Source: Lachnospiraceae bacterium (lineage in GTDB: Bacteria > Bacillota > Clostridia > Lachnospirales > Lachnospiraceae). From it: DNA of 56,190 bases. The DNA is taken from assembly GCA_900752065.1 (NCBI GenBank), contig CAADTT010000001.1:1-56190 (forward strand). Reading direction: 5' to 3'. Numbering within the stretch: position 1 is the stretch's first letter; every line of letters starts with the position of its first letter. The notes below the pieces were generated by a model that saw only the letters and a program-made list of their open reading frames with translations, was not told where the DNA came from and did not search any database. The position numbers were made by a program, and so were the translations under genes. This document shows positions 26,424 through 34,539 of this stretch, one piece after another.

Positions 26424-27275
26424 TCATTTATATTCCGTTTGAAATCCAAAAGCCTCGCAGTATTTGTCTACCTTGCTTCCTTTTTTACAGCGTATCGTAC
26501 AGCTTCTGTTAATAATCCAATCGCCAATAAACTCCGGTTCATGCATAATTTCCAGAACCTTCAGACGGTTGCAGCCGTGAAAAGCCCATTTCCCAATATA
26601 CATGACACTGGAAGGCAGCTTTACCTCCGTCAGTCTCGTACACTTAAAAAATGCACTCTCATCAATTCTGCACACACCTTCCGGTAAATTCAGCTCCCCG
26701 AGCCCTGTAAAATAAAAAGCTTCCGTCTCTATTGTTTTTAATCGTGCAGGAAATTCAATCGTTTCCAGCGCTTTACACCTGTAAAACGCCCTTCTTTGGA
26801 TTTTCCATACCCGTGCCGGAAGCTGCACCTCTTTTAAACTGGTACAGCAATCAAACATTCCTTCCGGTATCACGGAACATTTTCCGTCCGCCGGAAACTG
26901 CGCCGAAACAAGATGGCTGCACTCTTTAAAACATTCTTTTTCTATTTTTTTCAGAGACTGCGGGAAATCTACCCTGCGCAGCCTTCTGTTTCCTGCAAAA
27001 GCTCTCTGCTTTATCATCATGAGTGTCTGCGGAAAGTTTATTTCTTTTTGAAACATACATCTTTCAAAAGCGCTTATGCCAATCACCGCACATCTCGGGG
27101 GAAGTACCACCTCATGCACCTTCCCATTCTCATAAAATGCTTTATCCCCGATAAACAGATATTCCGGCGGTACTTTCCCCGGGCTCCCTGCTGTTCTTTT
27201 TGCCTGGCTGACAGTATAGGTATACCGGCTGTTTTGCAGTCTCTGCCACCCCTTTTTATCTAACACTATTTTCAT
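26424..27275 (-). CDS. Cytoplasmic BspA-type leucine-rich repeat protein
   Basis: 283 aa, no signal peptide or membrane segment. From about residue 40 it is a run of about ten 23-residue LRR_5 units (I-x-x-x-A-F-x-x-C-x-x-L-x-x-V-x-L-P pattern). Related repeats fill the three large secreted proteins of the riboswitch operon, but here the protein should stay in the cytosol. Its ATG overlaps the TIM-barrel gene's stop by 4 bp, so it is the last gene of the ECF operon. Function unknown; a protein-protein scaffold is the usual guess for such repeats. Confidence 0.8.
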   Translation of the reverse strand: MKIVLDKKGWQRLQNSRYTYTVSQAKRTAGSPGKVPPEYLFIGDKAFYENGKVHEVVLPPRCAVIGISAFERCMFQKEINFPQTLMMIKQRAFAGNRRLRRVDFPQSLKKIEKECFKECSHLVSAQFPADGKCSVIPEGMFDCCTSLKEVQLPARVWKIQRRAFYRCKALETIEFPARLKTIETEAFYFTGLGELNLPEGVCRIDESAFFKCTRLTEVKLPSSVMYIGKWAFHGCNRLKVLEIMHEPEFIGDWIINRSCTIRCKKGSKVDKYCEAFGFQTEYK

Positions 27276-28294
27276 TTTCCCGCTTTTCTTTCTTCGTTTG
27301 ATGACCGGCTTCCAACATCTCTGTTTCCCCGTTCCATGAGCAAACTGCTCTGCTGATGCAGCTTTCTCTCATGCTCCTCCCTGCTGGCGGTGATCAGTTC
27401 GTACGTCAGGTATTCCGGCCGGACTGCTTCTATGATCTCCCATACTCTCCCCGAGGTGTACGGAAGATGTCTGTCTATCTGGAATACATGTTTATAGCAG
27501 ACCTCCTGACGTTCCCGGAAGGTCTTCGGCATCTCGTCCTTTTTTTTCAGAAGCTCCTTCACATACGCTCCCGTCAGACTCTGGTTTAAATGGATTCCGC
27601 GGATACAGGACGCCATTTCCCCATGCGCTTTGATCTTCTCCAGAATATAATCGATGGCTTCCTCCTCTGTCCGCAGTTCCAGATTGGTATGCATCAGGTG
27701 TCCTGTATCCAGCATGATCCCTTTCTTCGGATAGTGGATCTGGTCCAGCAGGCGCCTTGTCATTTCCGGGCGCGTCATCGTCAGCCCCGGCCACCAGAGA
27801 TTTTCCATCAGGAAATAAAACGTATACTCCTTACCGTCCAGCAGTTCATTGATCAGCTCCGCCGAAGCGTCGATCACCTCCTCGTCCGTATGGGAAAACG
27901 TGTAAGTGAACAGTTCGGAATCCCTGACATCGCTGACATGGAAGACCACATACTCTGCCCCCAGCCTTTTCGCCCGCTCCAGATCTTCTCCCAGCGCTTT
28001 CCGGATACAGGAGCGGTCAAGCCCTCCGAACACTTTTTTTGCCTGCTCCAGCGTGTCGTATTCCGTCCGCAGAGCCTCCAGATCTCCCCGCCACAGATCC
28101 AGCCATTCACTGAAGAAACGCAGATGCACGCCTACCACGCTCTCCGGCAAAAAGAAATCCTCTTTTCCTCCCGCACAGTGCAGAAGCTCCAGTCCGTCGC
28201 AGCCGAATTTTTGGGCGAAAGCAAAGGCATCCCTTCCGTTCCGGTAACGTTCAATGTCCGAACTGCTGTCTGTAATGTTTATCATTGTTTTCAT
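27272..28294 (-). CDS. TIM-barrel protein, AP-endonuclease-2/xylose-isomerase-like; candidate cobamide remodelling enzyme
   Basis: 340 aa. Its motifs fit the sugar-phosphate-isomerase/AP-endonuclease-2 barrel: GCDGLELL near strand 2, VVGVHLRF, AEYVVFHVSD, FLMENLWWPG (metal-binding Glu), GIMLDTGHLMHTN (Asp-x-x-His) and IRGIHLNQS. The ATG at 28294 has AGAGG 6 nt upstream; an ATG at 28330 overlaps the S-component stop by 4 bp and is an alternative. It is fifth in the ECF/DUF4430 operon. CbiR of Akkermansia, which removes the lower ligand of cobamides, belongs to this same superfamily, so with a cobamide importer alongside I infer a CbiR-like role. A sugar isomerase remains possible. Confidence 0.65.
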   Translation of the reverse strand: MKTMINITDSSSDIERYRNGRDAFAFAQKFGCDGLELLHCAGGKEDFFLPESVVGVHLRFFSEWLDLWRGDLEALRTEYDTLEQAKKVFGGLDRSCIRKALGEDLERAKRLGAEYVVFHVSDVRDSELFTYTFSHTDEEVIDASAELINELLDGKEYTFYFLMENLWWPGLTMTRPEMTRRLLDQIHYPKKGIMLDTGHLMHTNLELRTEEEAIDYILEKIKAHGEMASCIRGIHLNQSLTGAYVKELLKKKDEMPKTFRERQEVCYKHVFQIDRHLPYTSGRVWEIIEAVRPEYLTYELITASREEHERKLHQQSSLLMERGNRDVGSRSSNEERKAGK

Positions 28295-28326
28295 TTCATT
28301 CCTCTTTTCATTCAGGATCCGGAACT

Positions 28327-29010
28327 TCATATCCCATATTTCTTCCGGATCCTGGCAAGCCTCCTCCCCACGGGCTCCTTCAGAACCAGAAGGAAGATCA
28401 CATTAGAAACACAGTAAACCGCCGTTACAGGGATCGCAGAGATCAGAGCAGCCTGATAGCGTGATATCTGAAATCCCTCCTGATAATTCAGCACGCTCCA
28501 GAGATCCATGAGGAAAGAAAACAAAATTCCGGCAAAAACCCCGTATGCGGCCAGCGGCGCTTTTCTGTCCAGCCATCCCCTCGCAGACAAAATCCCGGCG
28601 AGAAATCCAATGATCCCCCAGGAAAACATCTGAAACGGCGTCCAAGGTCCCTGACCGAAGAACATGTTCGAGACAACTGCAGTAAATGCACCTGTCAAAA
28701 ATCCCGCCTCCGCGCCAAAATAGATTGCCGTCAGGATCGTCACCGCCGTCACCGGTTTGAAAAACGGAACCGGAGCAAAAATAAACCGTCCTGCGACAGA
28801 AATCGCCGTCATCACCGCTACCAGCACCATTTTTCTGGTATTCGCCTGATGCTTTTCAAATGTCATAAAAAAAGGGATACATGCAGACACAGCAATGAGC
28901 ATGGAAATCAGATTGTAACTCCTGTCCTTCCACAACGTAATCCCCAGTACCAGCAAAACGGGCACCCCCGCAAGGATGATCAGATAACGGATGATTCTGT
29001 TTTTCTTCAT
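28327..29010 (-). CDS. ECF transporter S component, probably for cobamides
   Basis: 227 aa with about seven hydrophobic helices. The segment VAVMTAISVAGRFIFAPVPF and the following AIYFGAEAGFLTGAFTAVVSNMFFGQGPWTPFQM are typical of S components of the CbrT/CblT-like group. S components bind the vitamin and topple in the membrane with the T and ATPase subunits. Substrate cobalamin or a corrinoid precursor is inferred from the group and from the DUF4430 protein in the operon. Start ATG overlaps the ATPase stop by 4 bp. Confidence 0.8.
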   Translation of the reverse strand: MKKNRIIRYLIILAGVPVLLVLGITLWKDRSYNLISMLIAVSACIPFFMTFEKHQANTRKMVLVAVMTAISVAGRFIFAPVPFFKPVTAVTILTAIYFGAEAGFLTGAFTAVVSNMFFGQGPWTPFQMFSWGIIGFLAGILSARGWLDRKAPLAAYGVFAGILFSFLMDLWSVLNYQEGFQISRYQAALISAIPVTAVYCVSNVIFLLVLKEPVGRRLARIRKKYGI

Positions 29011-30698
29011 ACTTTTTCCTCCTCTACATTATTCCTCCTGCACATGGAAATTACGTCGTCGCAGGTGATCGCATTCCGGTACAGATGTCTTGAAATCCGG
29101 TTGGCCGCAGTCGTGTAAAAACTGTTATCGGAAAAGAACGCCTCCGGTGTATCCAACGACAAAAGCTGATGGTCAAAGATCATTCCGCAGCGATCAGAAT
29201 TTTCCGCGGCAAATTCCACATCATGAGTCACCATCAAGATCGTCATTCCCTGTTTTTTCAATTCCTTTAAAATCTGTGTCAGACTGTTTTTTGCATAGGC
29301 ATCGATACCCTTTGTCGGCTCGTCCATCAGCAGGATCTTCGGTTTTTGCAAAAGTACCTTTCCAAGCGCCGCTTTTTGCTGTTCTCCCCCGCTCAGATCA
29401 TAAGGATGCCGGTCCGCCAGATGCGAGATCCCCATGTTTTCCAGCGTCCGTCCTATTTCCTCCATAGCACGTTCCTTTTCATACCCCATTACTTTGCAGA
29501 TTTCCTGATAATCCTCCAGCACCGTGGATTTCAGGAAAAGAAGCTGAGGATCCTGGGGCAGCAGTGCCACATTATGACGATACAGTTCCTTCCCCTTGTA
29601 GTCTCTGATTTTCTTTCCATTTATCTTTATCTTTCCCCGGTAGGCGTGGCGCTGACCGGCAAGAATACTGAGCAGCGTTGTTTTTCCTGACCCGTTTCCT
29701 CCCAGTATGCTCAAAAACTCTCCCTTTCGGATATCCAGACTGATCCCCTCCAGCACATCCGGCAGATCCCTCTCATACCGGAACCAGAGGTTCTTTCCTT
29801 CCATGACAGGCGTTTCCTCCTGTATCAGCCGGCGTTTCCGTTCCATCGTTTTTTCCTTTTCATTCGTAAAATGGCGCTTCAGGAAGTCTCTCCCTTCCTT
29901 CACCGTCAGCGGGCATTTGTCTCTCACGGAAAGCCCCTGAAAAATGCGTACTGCACTTGGCATCCCCAACAGCATCCTGTGATCTTTGCTGATGCGGCTC
30001 AGGGCGTCTCCCGCCCTTCGCGGCTCCCCTTCATATAAAATACCGCCATTTTCCATGATCACCGCCTTATCTGCAATGGGAAATACATCTTCCAGACGGT
30101 GTTCCACAAGAATGATCGTCAGCCCCAGTTCCAGGTTCAGCTTTTGCAGGGTTCGGATAAAATCCGAAGCGGCGATAGGATCCAGTTGGGAGGTGGGCTC
30201 GTCCAGAAGAAGAAGCTTCGGATTCATAGCCATAACGGAAGCCAGGTTCAAAAGCTGCTTCTGCCCCCCTGACAGCTTGTCCGTCGGGCTGCGAAACCAG
30301 GAATCAATTCCGAAAAAGCAGGACATTTCCCCCACTCTCCTGCGAATGACCTGGGTGGGAACCCCCATATTTTCCAGTCCAAAAGCAAGTTCATGCCATA
30401 CCTTATCCGTCACAAGCTGATGCTCCGGATTCTGCATAACAAACCCGATATCCCCGGCTGCTGTCCGTTCCTCCAGGTCTTCCAGTTTCGTCCCCCGGTA
30501 ATAAATTTCACCCGTTTTATTCCCATTAGGCGCCAGCTCCCTTTTCAGCAGCCGCAAAAGCGTCGTCTTTCCGCATCCCGACTCTCCGCAGATCACTACA
30601 AAATCCCCTTCTTTTATTTCAAGATCGATCTGCGAAAGAGCTTTTCGCTGCCGTTCCGGATACGTAAAACTCAAATTCTCGATTTTAACCATTTCCAT
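29007..30698 (-). CDS. ECF transporter ATPase, two fused domains
   Basis: 563 aa holding two complete ABC ATPases. First: Walker A GESGCGKTT, signature LSGGQ, Walker B LLLLDEPTSQLD, H-loop EHRLED. Second (from about 290): GGNGSGKTT, LSGGEQQ, ILLMDEPTKGID, THDVEF. Both sites look intact. It equals EcfA-EcfA' joined in one chain and powers the T and S components. It overlaps ecfT by 28 bp and the S gene by 4 bp. Confidence 0.92.
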   Translation of the reverse strand: MEMVKIENLSFTYPERQRKALSQIDLEIKEGDFVVICGESGCGKTTLLRLLKRELAPNGNKTGEIYYRGTKLEDLEERTAAGDIGFVMQNPEHQLVTDKVWHELAFGLENMGVPTQVIRRRVGEMSCFFGIDSWFRSPTDKLSGGQKQLLNLASVMAMNPKLLLLDEPTSQLDPIAASDFIRTLQKLNLELGLTIILVEHRLEDVFPIADKAVIMENGGILYEGEPRRAGDALSRISKDHRMLLGMPSAVRIFQGLSVRDKCPLTVKEGRDFLKRHFTNEKEKTMERKRRLIQEETPVMEGKNLWFRYERDLPDVLEGISLDIRKGEFLSILGGNGSGKTTLLSILAGQRHAYRGKIKINGKKIRDYKGKELYRHNVALLPQDPQLLFLKSTVLEDYQEICKVMGYEKERAMEEIGRTLENMGISHLADRHPYDLSGGEQQKAALGKVLLQKPKILLMDEPTKGIDAYAKNSLTQILKELKKQGMTILMVTHDVEFAAENSDRCGMIFDHQLLSLDTPEAFFSDNSFYTTAANRISRHLYRNAITCDDVISMCRRNNVEEEKV

Positions 30699-31558
30699 TG
30701 CAGGTTCTCCTTTATCTCAATAATTGCAGGCATCAGCATCAGTGCAAATCCTGCCAGATAGTATCCGATCTGTCCGCTTCCTGTCCGGACAGGGGCAAGG
30801 GCAGGATAATAGTGATAGGAAAAAGCTCCGGTATAGATCCCGGCCAGCACGACCAGGCTCAGCGCTCCCGTGATCCCCATGAAGATTCCATCCCTTGCCT
30901 GAAACTGAAAGATTGCGAAGTTCGTCCGTCCTTTTAAACCATATCCCCTTGCCTTCATGGAGTCTGCCGTATCTACTGCATTTTCGAGAGACCAGGTCAG
31001 AACTGCCCCGAAGACCCGAAAGCTGCCGCACAGCCTGTCCGTCCGGCTTTCACTGGTGTACAGCCCCATCGCCTTCTGCGCCTGGTTGATCTTTTCAACC
31101 TGCCTCTTAAAGAGGGGTACAAACCGAAGCGCCATCGACAGGATCAGAGAGAGCTTCGGAATCGCTTTCCCAAACAGGTACAGGATCTTATCGGACGTCA
31201 TTCCTTCGTTGAAGCACTTAAACCAGAAGATCACGCTGATCATCAGCAGTGCGATCGCACCGCCATACAGGATCGCCTCCATCGTTACCGGATTGTCATT
31301 CAGGAAAAACAAAATCCGTTCCCCGTCATGGGAAAAGAGCGGGTTGACCGCCGCCAGCAAAAGGAAGAGGAACAGATAATAAACCAGATTCCGTCCGATC
31401 ACCGACGGCCTCGCGGCATACATGCAGCAGAAAAAAAGCACGCTCCCCAAAAGGGAGGCCAGCAGAAGCACCGGATGCATGGTAAACATGGAAAAAAGAA
31501 GTACCGCCAGGTAATAAAACAGCAGCGCCAACGGGTGATAAGTACGAAATGCTCTCAA
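30671..31558 (-). CDS. ECF transporter T component
   Basis: 295 aa with about six to eight membrane helices and the cytoplasmic coupling motif with Ala-Arg-Gly (SMKARGYGLKGRT, about 205-217) that docks on the ATPases. The C-terminal extension has extra helices beyond the core. The start overlaps the DUF4430 gene's stop by 4 bp and the end overlaps the ATPase by 28 bp. Dedicated (group I) T subunit of this operon. Confidence 0.9.
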   Translation of the reverse strand: MRAFRTYHPLALLFYYLAVLLFSMFTMHPVLLLASLLGSVLFFCCMYAARPSVIGRNLVYYLFLFLLLAAVNPLFSHDGERILFFLNDNPVTMEAILYGGAIALLMISVIFWFKCFNEGMTSDKILYLFGKAIPKLSLILSMALRFVPLFKRQVEKINQAQKAMGLYTSESRTDRLCGSFRVFGAVLTWSLENAVDTADSMKARGYGLKGRTNFAIFQFQARDGIFMGITGALSLVVLAGIYTGAFSYHYYPALAPVRTGSGQIGYYLAGFALMLMPAIIEIKENLQWKWLKSRI

Positions 31559-32133
31559 TGTTCCTCCTCCTTTTCTGTCTCCTCCGGGTCACTGTCCAGT
31601 ACATATGCTCCCACGTCCCTTCCCAGATCACAGGTATACAGCCATTCGATCTCATCCCCATCCTCCGGGAAACAGCGGCTGCACCCCACATCCGGAGACT
31701 CTCCATTCACCTTATATACCCATCCGCTTAAAGGGCCGCAGGAAAATTCATATAGATGGTTGATCCCCTGGATATAAATGCTGTTATACACATTCATATC
31801 CGCCCCCTGATATTCCATATGGATCTTATTATGCCGGACTGCCCGGTTCAGTATCTCAAAAACAGAATCCCCGGGACGCAGAACATATCGGGTTCTGGAA
31901 AGGATCACACCATCCTCGGGAATGTACTTTCCGTCCTTCAGGGCAAAATCCAGATCCTCCCAGTTATCCAGTACCGTGTCGCACCGGATCGTCAGCCACA
32001 CGGTCTTCGAATCTTCCGTAATATCATCAATGTGCGTGGCGTAATACTCTTCTACCGTCTGAATTTTCGTCCCCCTGGCTGCGATCACCAGAATGAGTAC
32101 CACAAAACCAAGTACCAGCAGGTCTTTCTTCAT
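31555..32133 (-). CDS. Membrane-anchored DUF4430 (transcobalamin C-terminal-like) protein
   Basis: 192 aa. An N-terminal hydrophobic segment (about 5-20) probably anchors it outside the membrane. Residues about 75-175 carry a DUF4430 domain: SVFEILNRAVRH, NSIYIQGINHLYEF, CGPLSGWVYKVNGE, GCSRCFPEDGDEIEWLYTCDLG. DUF4430 is homologous to the beta domain of intrinsic factor and transcobalamin, which covers one face of cobalamin. First gene of the six-gene ECF operon; I infer it hands cobamides to the S component. A weak divergent promoter may share the TATAAT palindrome at 32263-32270. No riboswitch is visible in the 177-bp gap upstream. Confidence 0.85.
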   Translation of the reverse strand: MKKDLLVLGFVVLILVIAARGTKIQTVEEYYATHIDDITEDSKTVWLTIRCDTVLDNWEDLDFALKDGKYIPEDGVILSRTRYVLRPGDSVFEILNRAVRHNKIHMEYQGADMNVYNSIYIQGINHLYEFSCGPLSGWVYKVNGESPDVGCSRCFPEDGDEIEWLYTCDLGRDVGAYVLDSDPEETEKEEEH

Positions 32134-32241
32134 GTGACCTTCCCCCCTTTTTATCGTATATCCTCAGCGTTCCCGCTCCGGTATTTCTTCTCTTATTATT
32201 AAAATAGTAACTTTTATCCTGTTATAGATTTCATTTTTTGA

Positions 32242-32270
32242 TTGACATATACTTTTTTTGACATTATAAT
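32242..32270 (+). promoter_or_regulatory. Consensus promoter of the moxR-DUF58 operon
   Basis: TTGACA (32242-32247), 17-bp spacer, TATAAT (32265-32270): perfect sigma-A consensus. The moxR start is 53 bp downstream. Confidence 0.9.
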
Positions 32271-32322
32271 ATAGAAAAACAACATTAAATAAGAAGCAAT
32301 TTCTTTTCATATGGAGGCTGAT

Positions 32323-33270
32323 ATGAATACAAAGCAATCGCAGATCATCAATGAGGTAAAAAAAGTAATTAACGGAAAAGATGAGATCATCTCCAAAGTC
32401 CTGATGGCATTTATCGCCCAGGGACACGTACTGATGGAAGATATCCCCGGCGTAGGAAAGACTACCCTCGTCCTCGCTTTCAGCAAAGCGATGGGACTGG
32501 ACTATAAGCGCGTGCAGTGTACTCCTGACATCATACCCTCGGACATCGTGGGCTTTTCTGTTTATAACAAGAACACCGGCGCTCTGGAATTCAAACCCGG
32601 CGCCATCATGTGCAACCTGTTCCTTGCCGATGAGATTAACCGTACCTCCAGTAAAACCCAGTCTGCTCTTCTTGAGGTCATGCAGGAGGGCAATGTAACC
32701 GTGGACGGTATGTCCTATCCTGTTCCGAAACCTTTTGCCGTTATCGCTACCCAGAATCCCATAGGCTTCGCCGGAACCCAGTCCCTGCCGGAAGCGCAGC
32801 TCGACCGCTTTATCATCCGTCTGCAGATGGGCTATCCGGATTCTGACAGTCTGGTAGATATTTTGAAAAACCGCCAAAATACAAATCCTCTGGAGCAGGT
32901 ACAGCAAGTCATTACACGCGAGGATCTGCTTCAAATGCAGACAGAAGCAAACAATATCTACATGAAAGACGAGATGCTTTCCTACATCACGCGCCTTTCC
33001 GAAGCCACCCATGATCATGAATTTATCCGTCTCGGCATCAGTCCCCGCGGTTCTCTGGCGCTCTACAGCATGGCAAAAGCACATGCTTACTGTTCCGGAC
33101 GGGATTACGTGATTCCCGAGGACATCATGGACGTATTTCAGGATGTATGCGCTCATCGTATCCTCCTGAACTCCAAAGCAAGGATCAATAACATAACTGC
33201 CGCCGATCTTTTGGATAAGATTTTAAAGGAAACGCCTGCGCCATCCTTTGTCCGGGAGGGTGATAAGTAA
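32323..33270 (+). CDS. MoxR-family AAA+ ATPase
   Basis: 315 aa. Walker A EDIPGVGKTT (about residues 38-47), Walker B LFLADEINRTS, sensor ATQNPIGFAGT, and the C-terminal lid with SPRGSLAL. MoxR ATPases act as chaperone-like activators, usually beside DUF58 and transglutaminase-like proteins. The ATG at 32323 has GGAGG in front; an ATG at 32311 lies on that RBS itself. DUF58 follows with 1-bp overlap. Confidence 0.92.
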   Translation: MNTKQSQIINEVKKVINGKDEIISKVLMAFIAQGHVLMEDIPGVGKTTLVLAFSKAMGLDYKRVQCTPDIIPSDIVGFSVYNKNTGALEFKPGAIMCNLFLADEINRTSSKTQSALLEVMQEGNVTVDGMSYPVPKPFAVIATQNPIGFAGTQSLPEAQLDRFIIRLQMGYPDSDSLVDILKNRQNTNPLEQVQQVITREDLLQMQTEANNIYMKDEMLSYITRLSEATHDHEFIRLGISPRGSLALYSMAKAHAYCSGRDYVIPEDIMDVFQDVCAHRILLNSKARINNITAADLLDKILKETPAPSFVREGDK

Positions 33271-34445
33271 TGGTACGCTCCCGAATCTTCGGCATCGTCT
33301 GGATTCTGATGGCTTTGTTTTACTACATTGCCTCTGACTCCTGGCTTGCTGCCGCCATACTCCTTGTCACCGTCGGGTTTTTCATCTATCTCCCGATCAG
33401 TGTCCTCTCCGGGGCAAAGCTTTTAAAGTTCCGCCTGTCTATTCAGGATGAGGTCATTAAAAATGTCCCCGCCGGATGCCGGCTGCTGGGAAAGAACCTT
33501 TCCCTTCTCCCCCTCGCTAAAGCAAAGGTGACTGTCAGCTTCCGCAATATCCTTACCTGCTCGGAAGAATCTGCTGATTTTTATATGGCAGCTTCCCCGC
33601 GCGGCTCCCATGAAATATTCTGGGACTTTAAAAGCCTCTATGCCGGAAAAACAGAGATCACCGTTTCCGAAGTCACTGTTTATGATTTCCTTGGCATATT
33701 CCAAAAATCTTTTTCGGGCGATACCAGACACAGCATTTATGTTATTCCGGAAACTTTTCTCTCTTCCGTGGATATCAGCAGCCGCAATGCTCCAAATATG
33801 GACAGCGATTACTACTCGGACACCAGGAAGGGCTATGACTCCGGCGAAACCTTTGCCATACGTGAATATGTGCCCGGCGACAGCACGAAATTCATCCATT
33901 GGAAGCTCAGTTCCAAACTGGACAAGGTGCTGGTCCGCGAGCTGGGATTTCCCATCCAAAATTCCATCCTTGTTCTTCTGGAAACAGGATGGACGGACAG
34001 ACAACCCTCCGCTTCTGCCGTAGACGCTATGATAGAGGCATTCATCTCCCTCTCTCATTCCCTGTGCGACAGCGGAATGGAGCACCATATGTGCTGGTAT
34101 GACCATAGCCAGTCCCGGCTTTTCGACTACGAGGTCACAGACCGGGAGGGCATACAGGAGCTTATGAAAGAAGTTCTCTCCTCCCCCGCCTCCCCGGACG
34201 AATCCTCTGTTGTCTCGCACTATCTGGATGCCTGCCGTGACTGCCGCTATGCACATGTGGTATATATCACCTGCTCTGTACTTCCCGATGAAGTCCTCCA
34301 CCTGTCAGCAGGAAGCTGCGTAACGGTCCTGAAGTGTACCTCAGAGGACGATGCCCCTGAAGGCGCATATTTACCCTCCGGCATTTCCCTCATCCCCTTT
34401 TACGGCGATACCATACGTGACGATCTGTGTCACCTGAATATTTAG
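33270..34445 (+). CDS. DUF58 (von Willebrand-like) membrane protein
   Basis: 391 aa. Two N-terminal hydrophobic stretches (about 5-45), a beta-rich part, then the DUF58 hallmark YDSGETFAIREYVPGDSTKFIHWKLSSK (His and Trp conserved, about 195-215) and a vWA-like C-terminus. Partner of MoxR in a two-gene operon. The third usual partner, a TgpA-type transglutaminase, is encoded 9 kb away at 43136-45514 on the other strand. Confidence 0.88.
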   Translation: MVRSRIFGIVWILMALFYYIASDSWLAAAILLVTVGFFIYLPISVLSGAKLLKFRLSIQDEVIKNVPAGCRLLGKNLSLLPLAKAKVTVSFRNILTCSEESADFYMAASPRGSHEIFWDFKSLYAGKTEITVSEVTVYDFLGIFQKSFSGDTRHSIYVIPETFLSSVDISSRNAPNMDSDYYSDTRKGYDSGETFAIREYVPGDSTKFIHWKLSSKLDKVLVRELGFPIQNSILVLLETGWTDRQPSASAVDAMIEAFISLSHSLCDSGMEHHMCWYDHSQSRLFDYEVTDREGIQELMKEVLSSPASPDESSVVSHYLDACRDCRYAHVVYITCSVLPDEVLHLSAGSCVTVLKCTSEDDAPEGAYLPSGISLIPFYGDTIRDDLCHLNI

Positions 34446-34487
34446 TTTATGCTGTACCAGTACCTCATGAGCGCATGAACGGAAACC

Positions 34488-34537
34488 GCCCGAAGCACAG
34501 CACCGGAGCCCATCCGGAAGCTGTCCTTCGGGTTTTG
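34488..34537 (+). terminator. Terminator after the moxR-DUF58 operon
   Basis: CCCGAAG ... CTTCGGG outer arms with an inner CGGA/TCCG and AGC/GCT, then TTTT. Lies between the convergent DUF58 and LRR genes. Confidence 0.65.
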
Positions 34538-34539
34538 CT

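Noticed and set aside
32134..32310. A possible riboswitch ahead of the ECF/DUF4430 operon
   Set aside because: The gap is only 177 bp, contains the moxR promoter and lacks GAGTCAGGA, ACTGT and CCGG-hairpin cobalamin motifs on either strand.
32164..33156. 330-codon minus-strand frame opposite moxR
   Set aside because: Antisense to a clear MoxR gene with a perfect promoter and RBS; no family motif.
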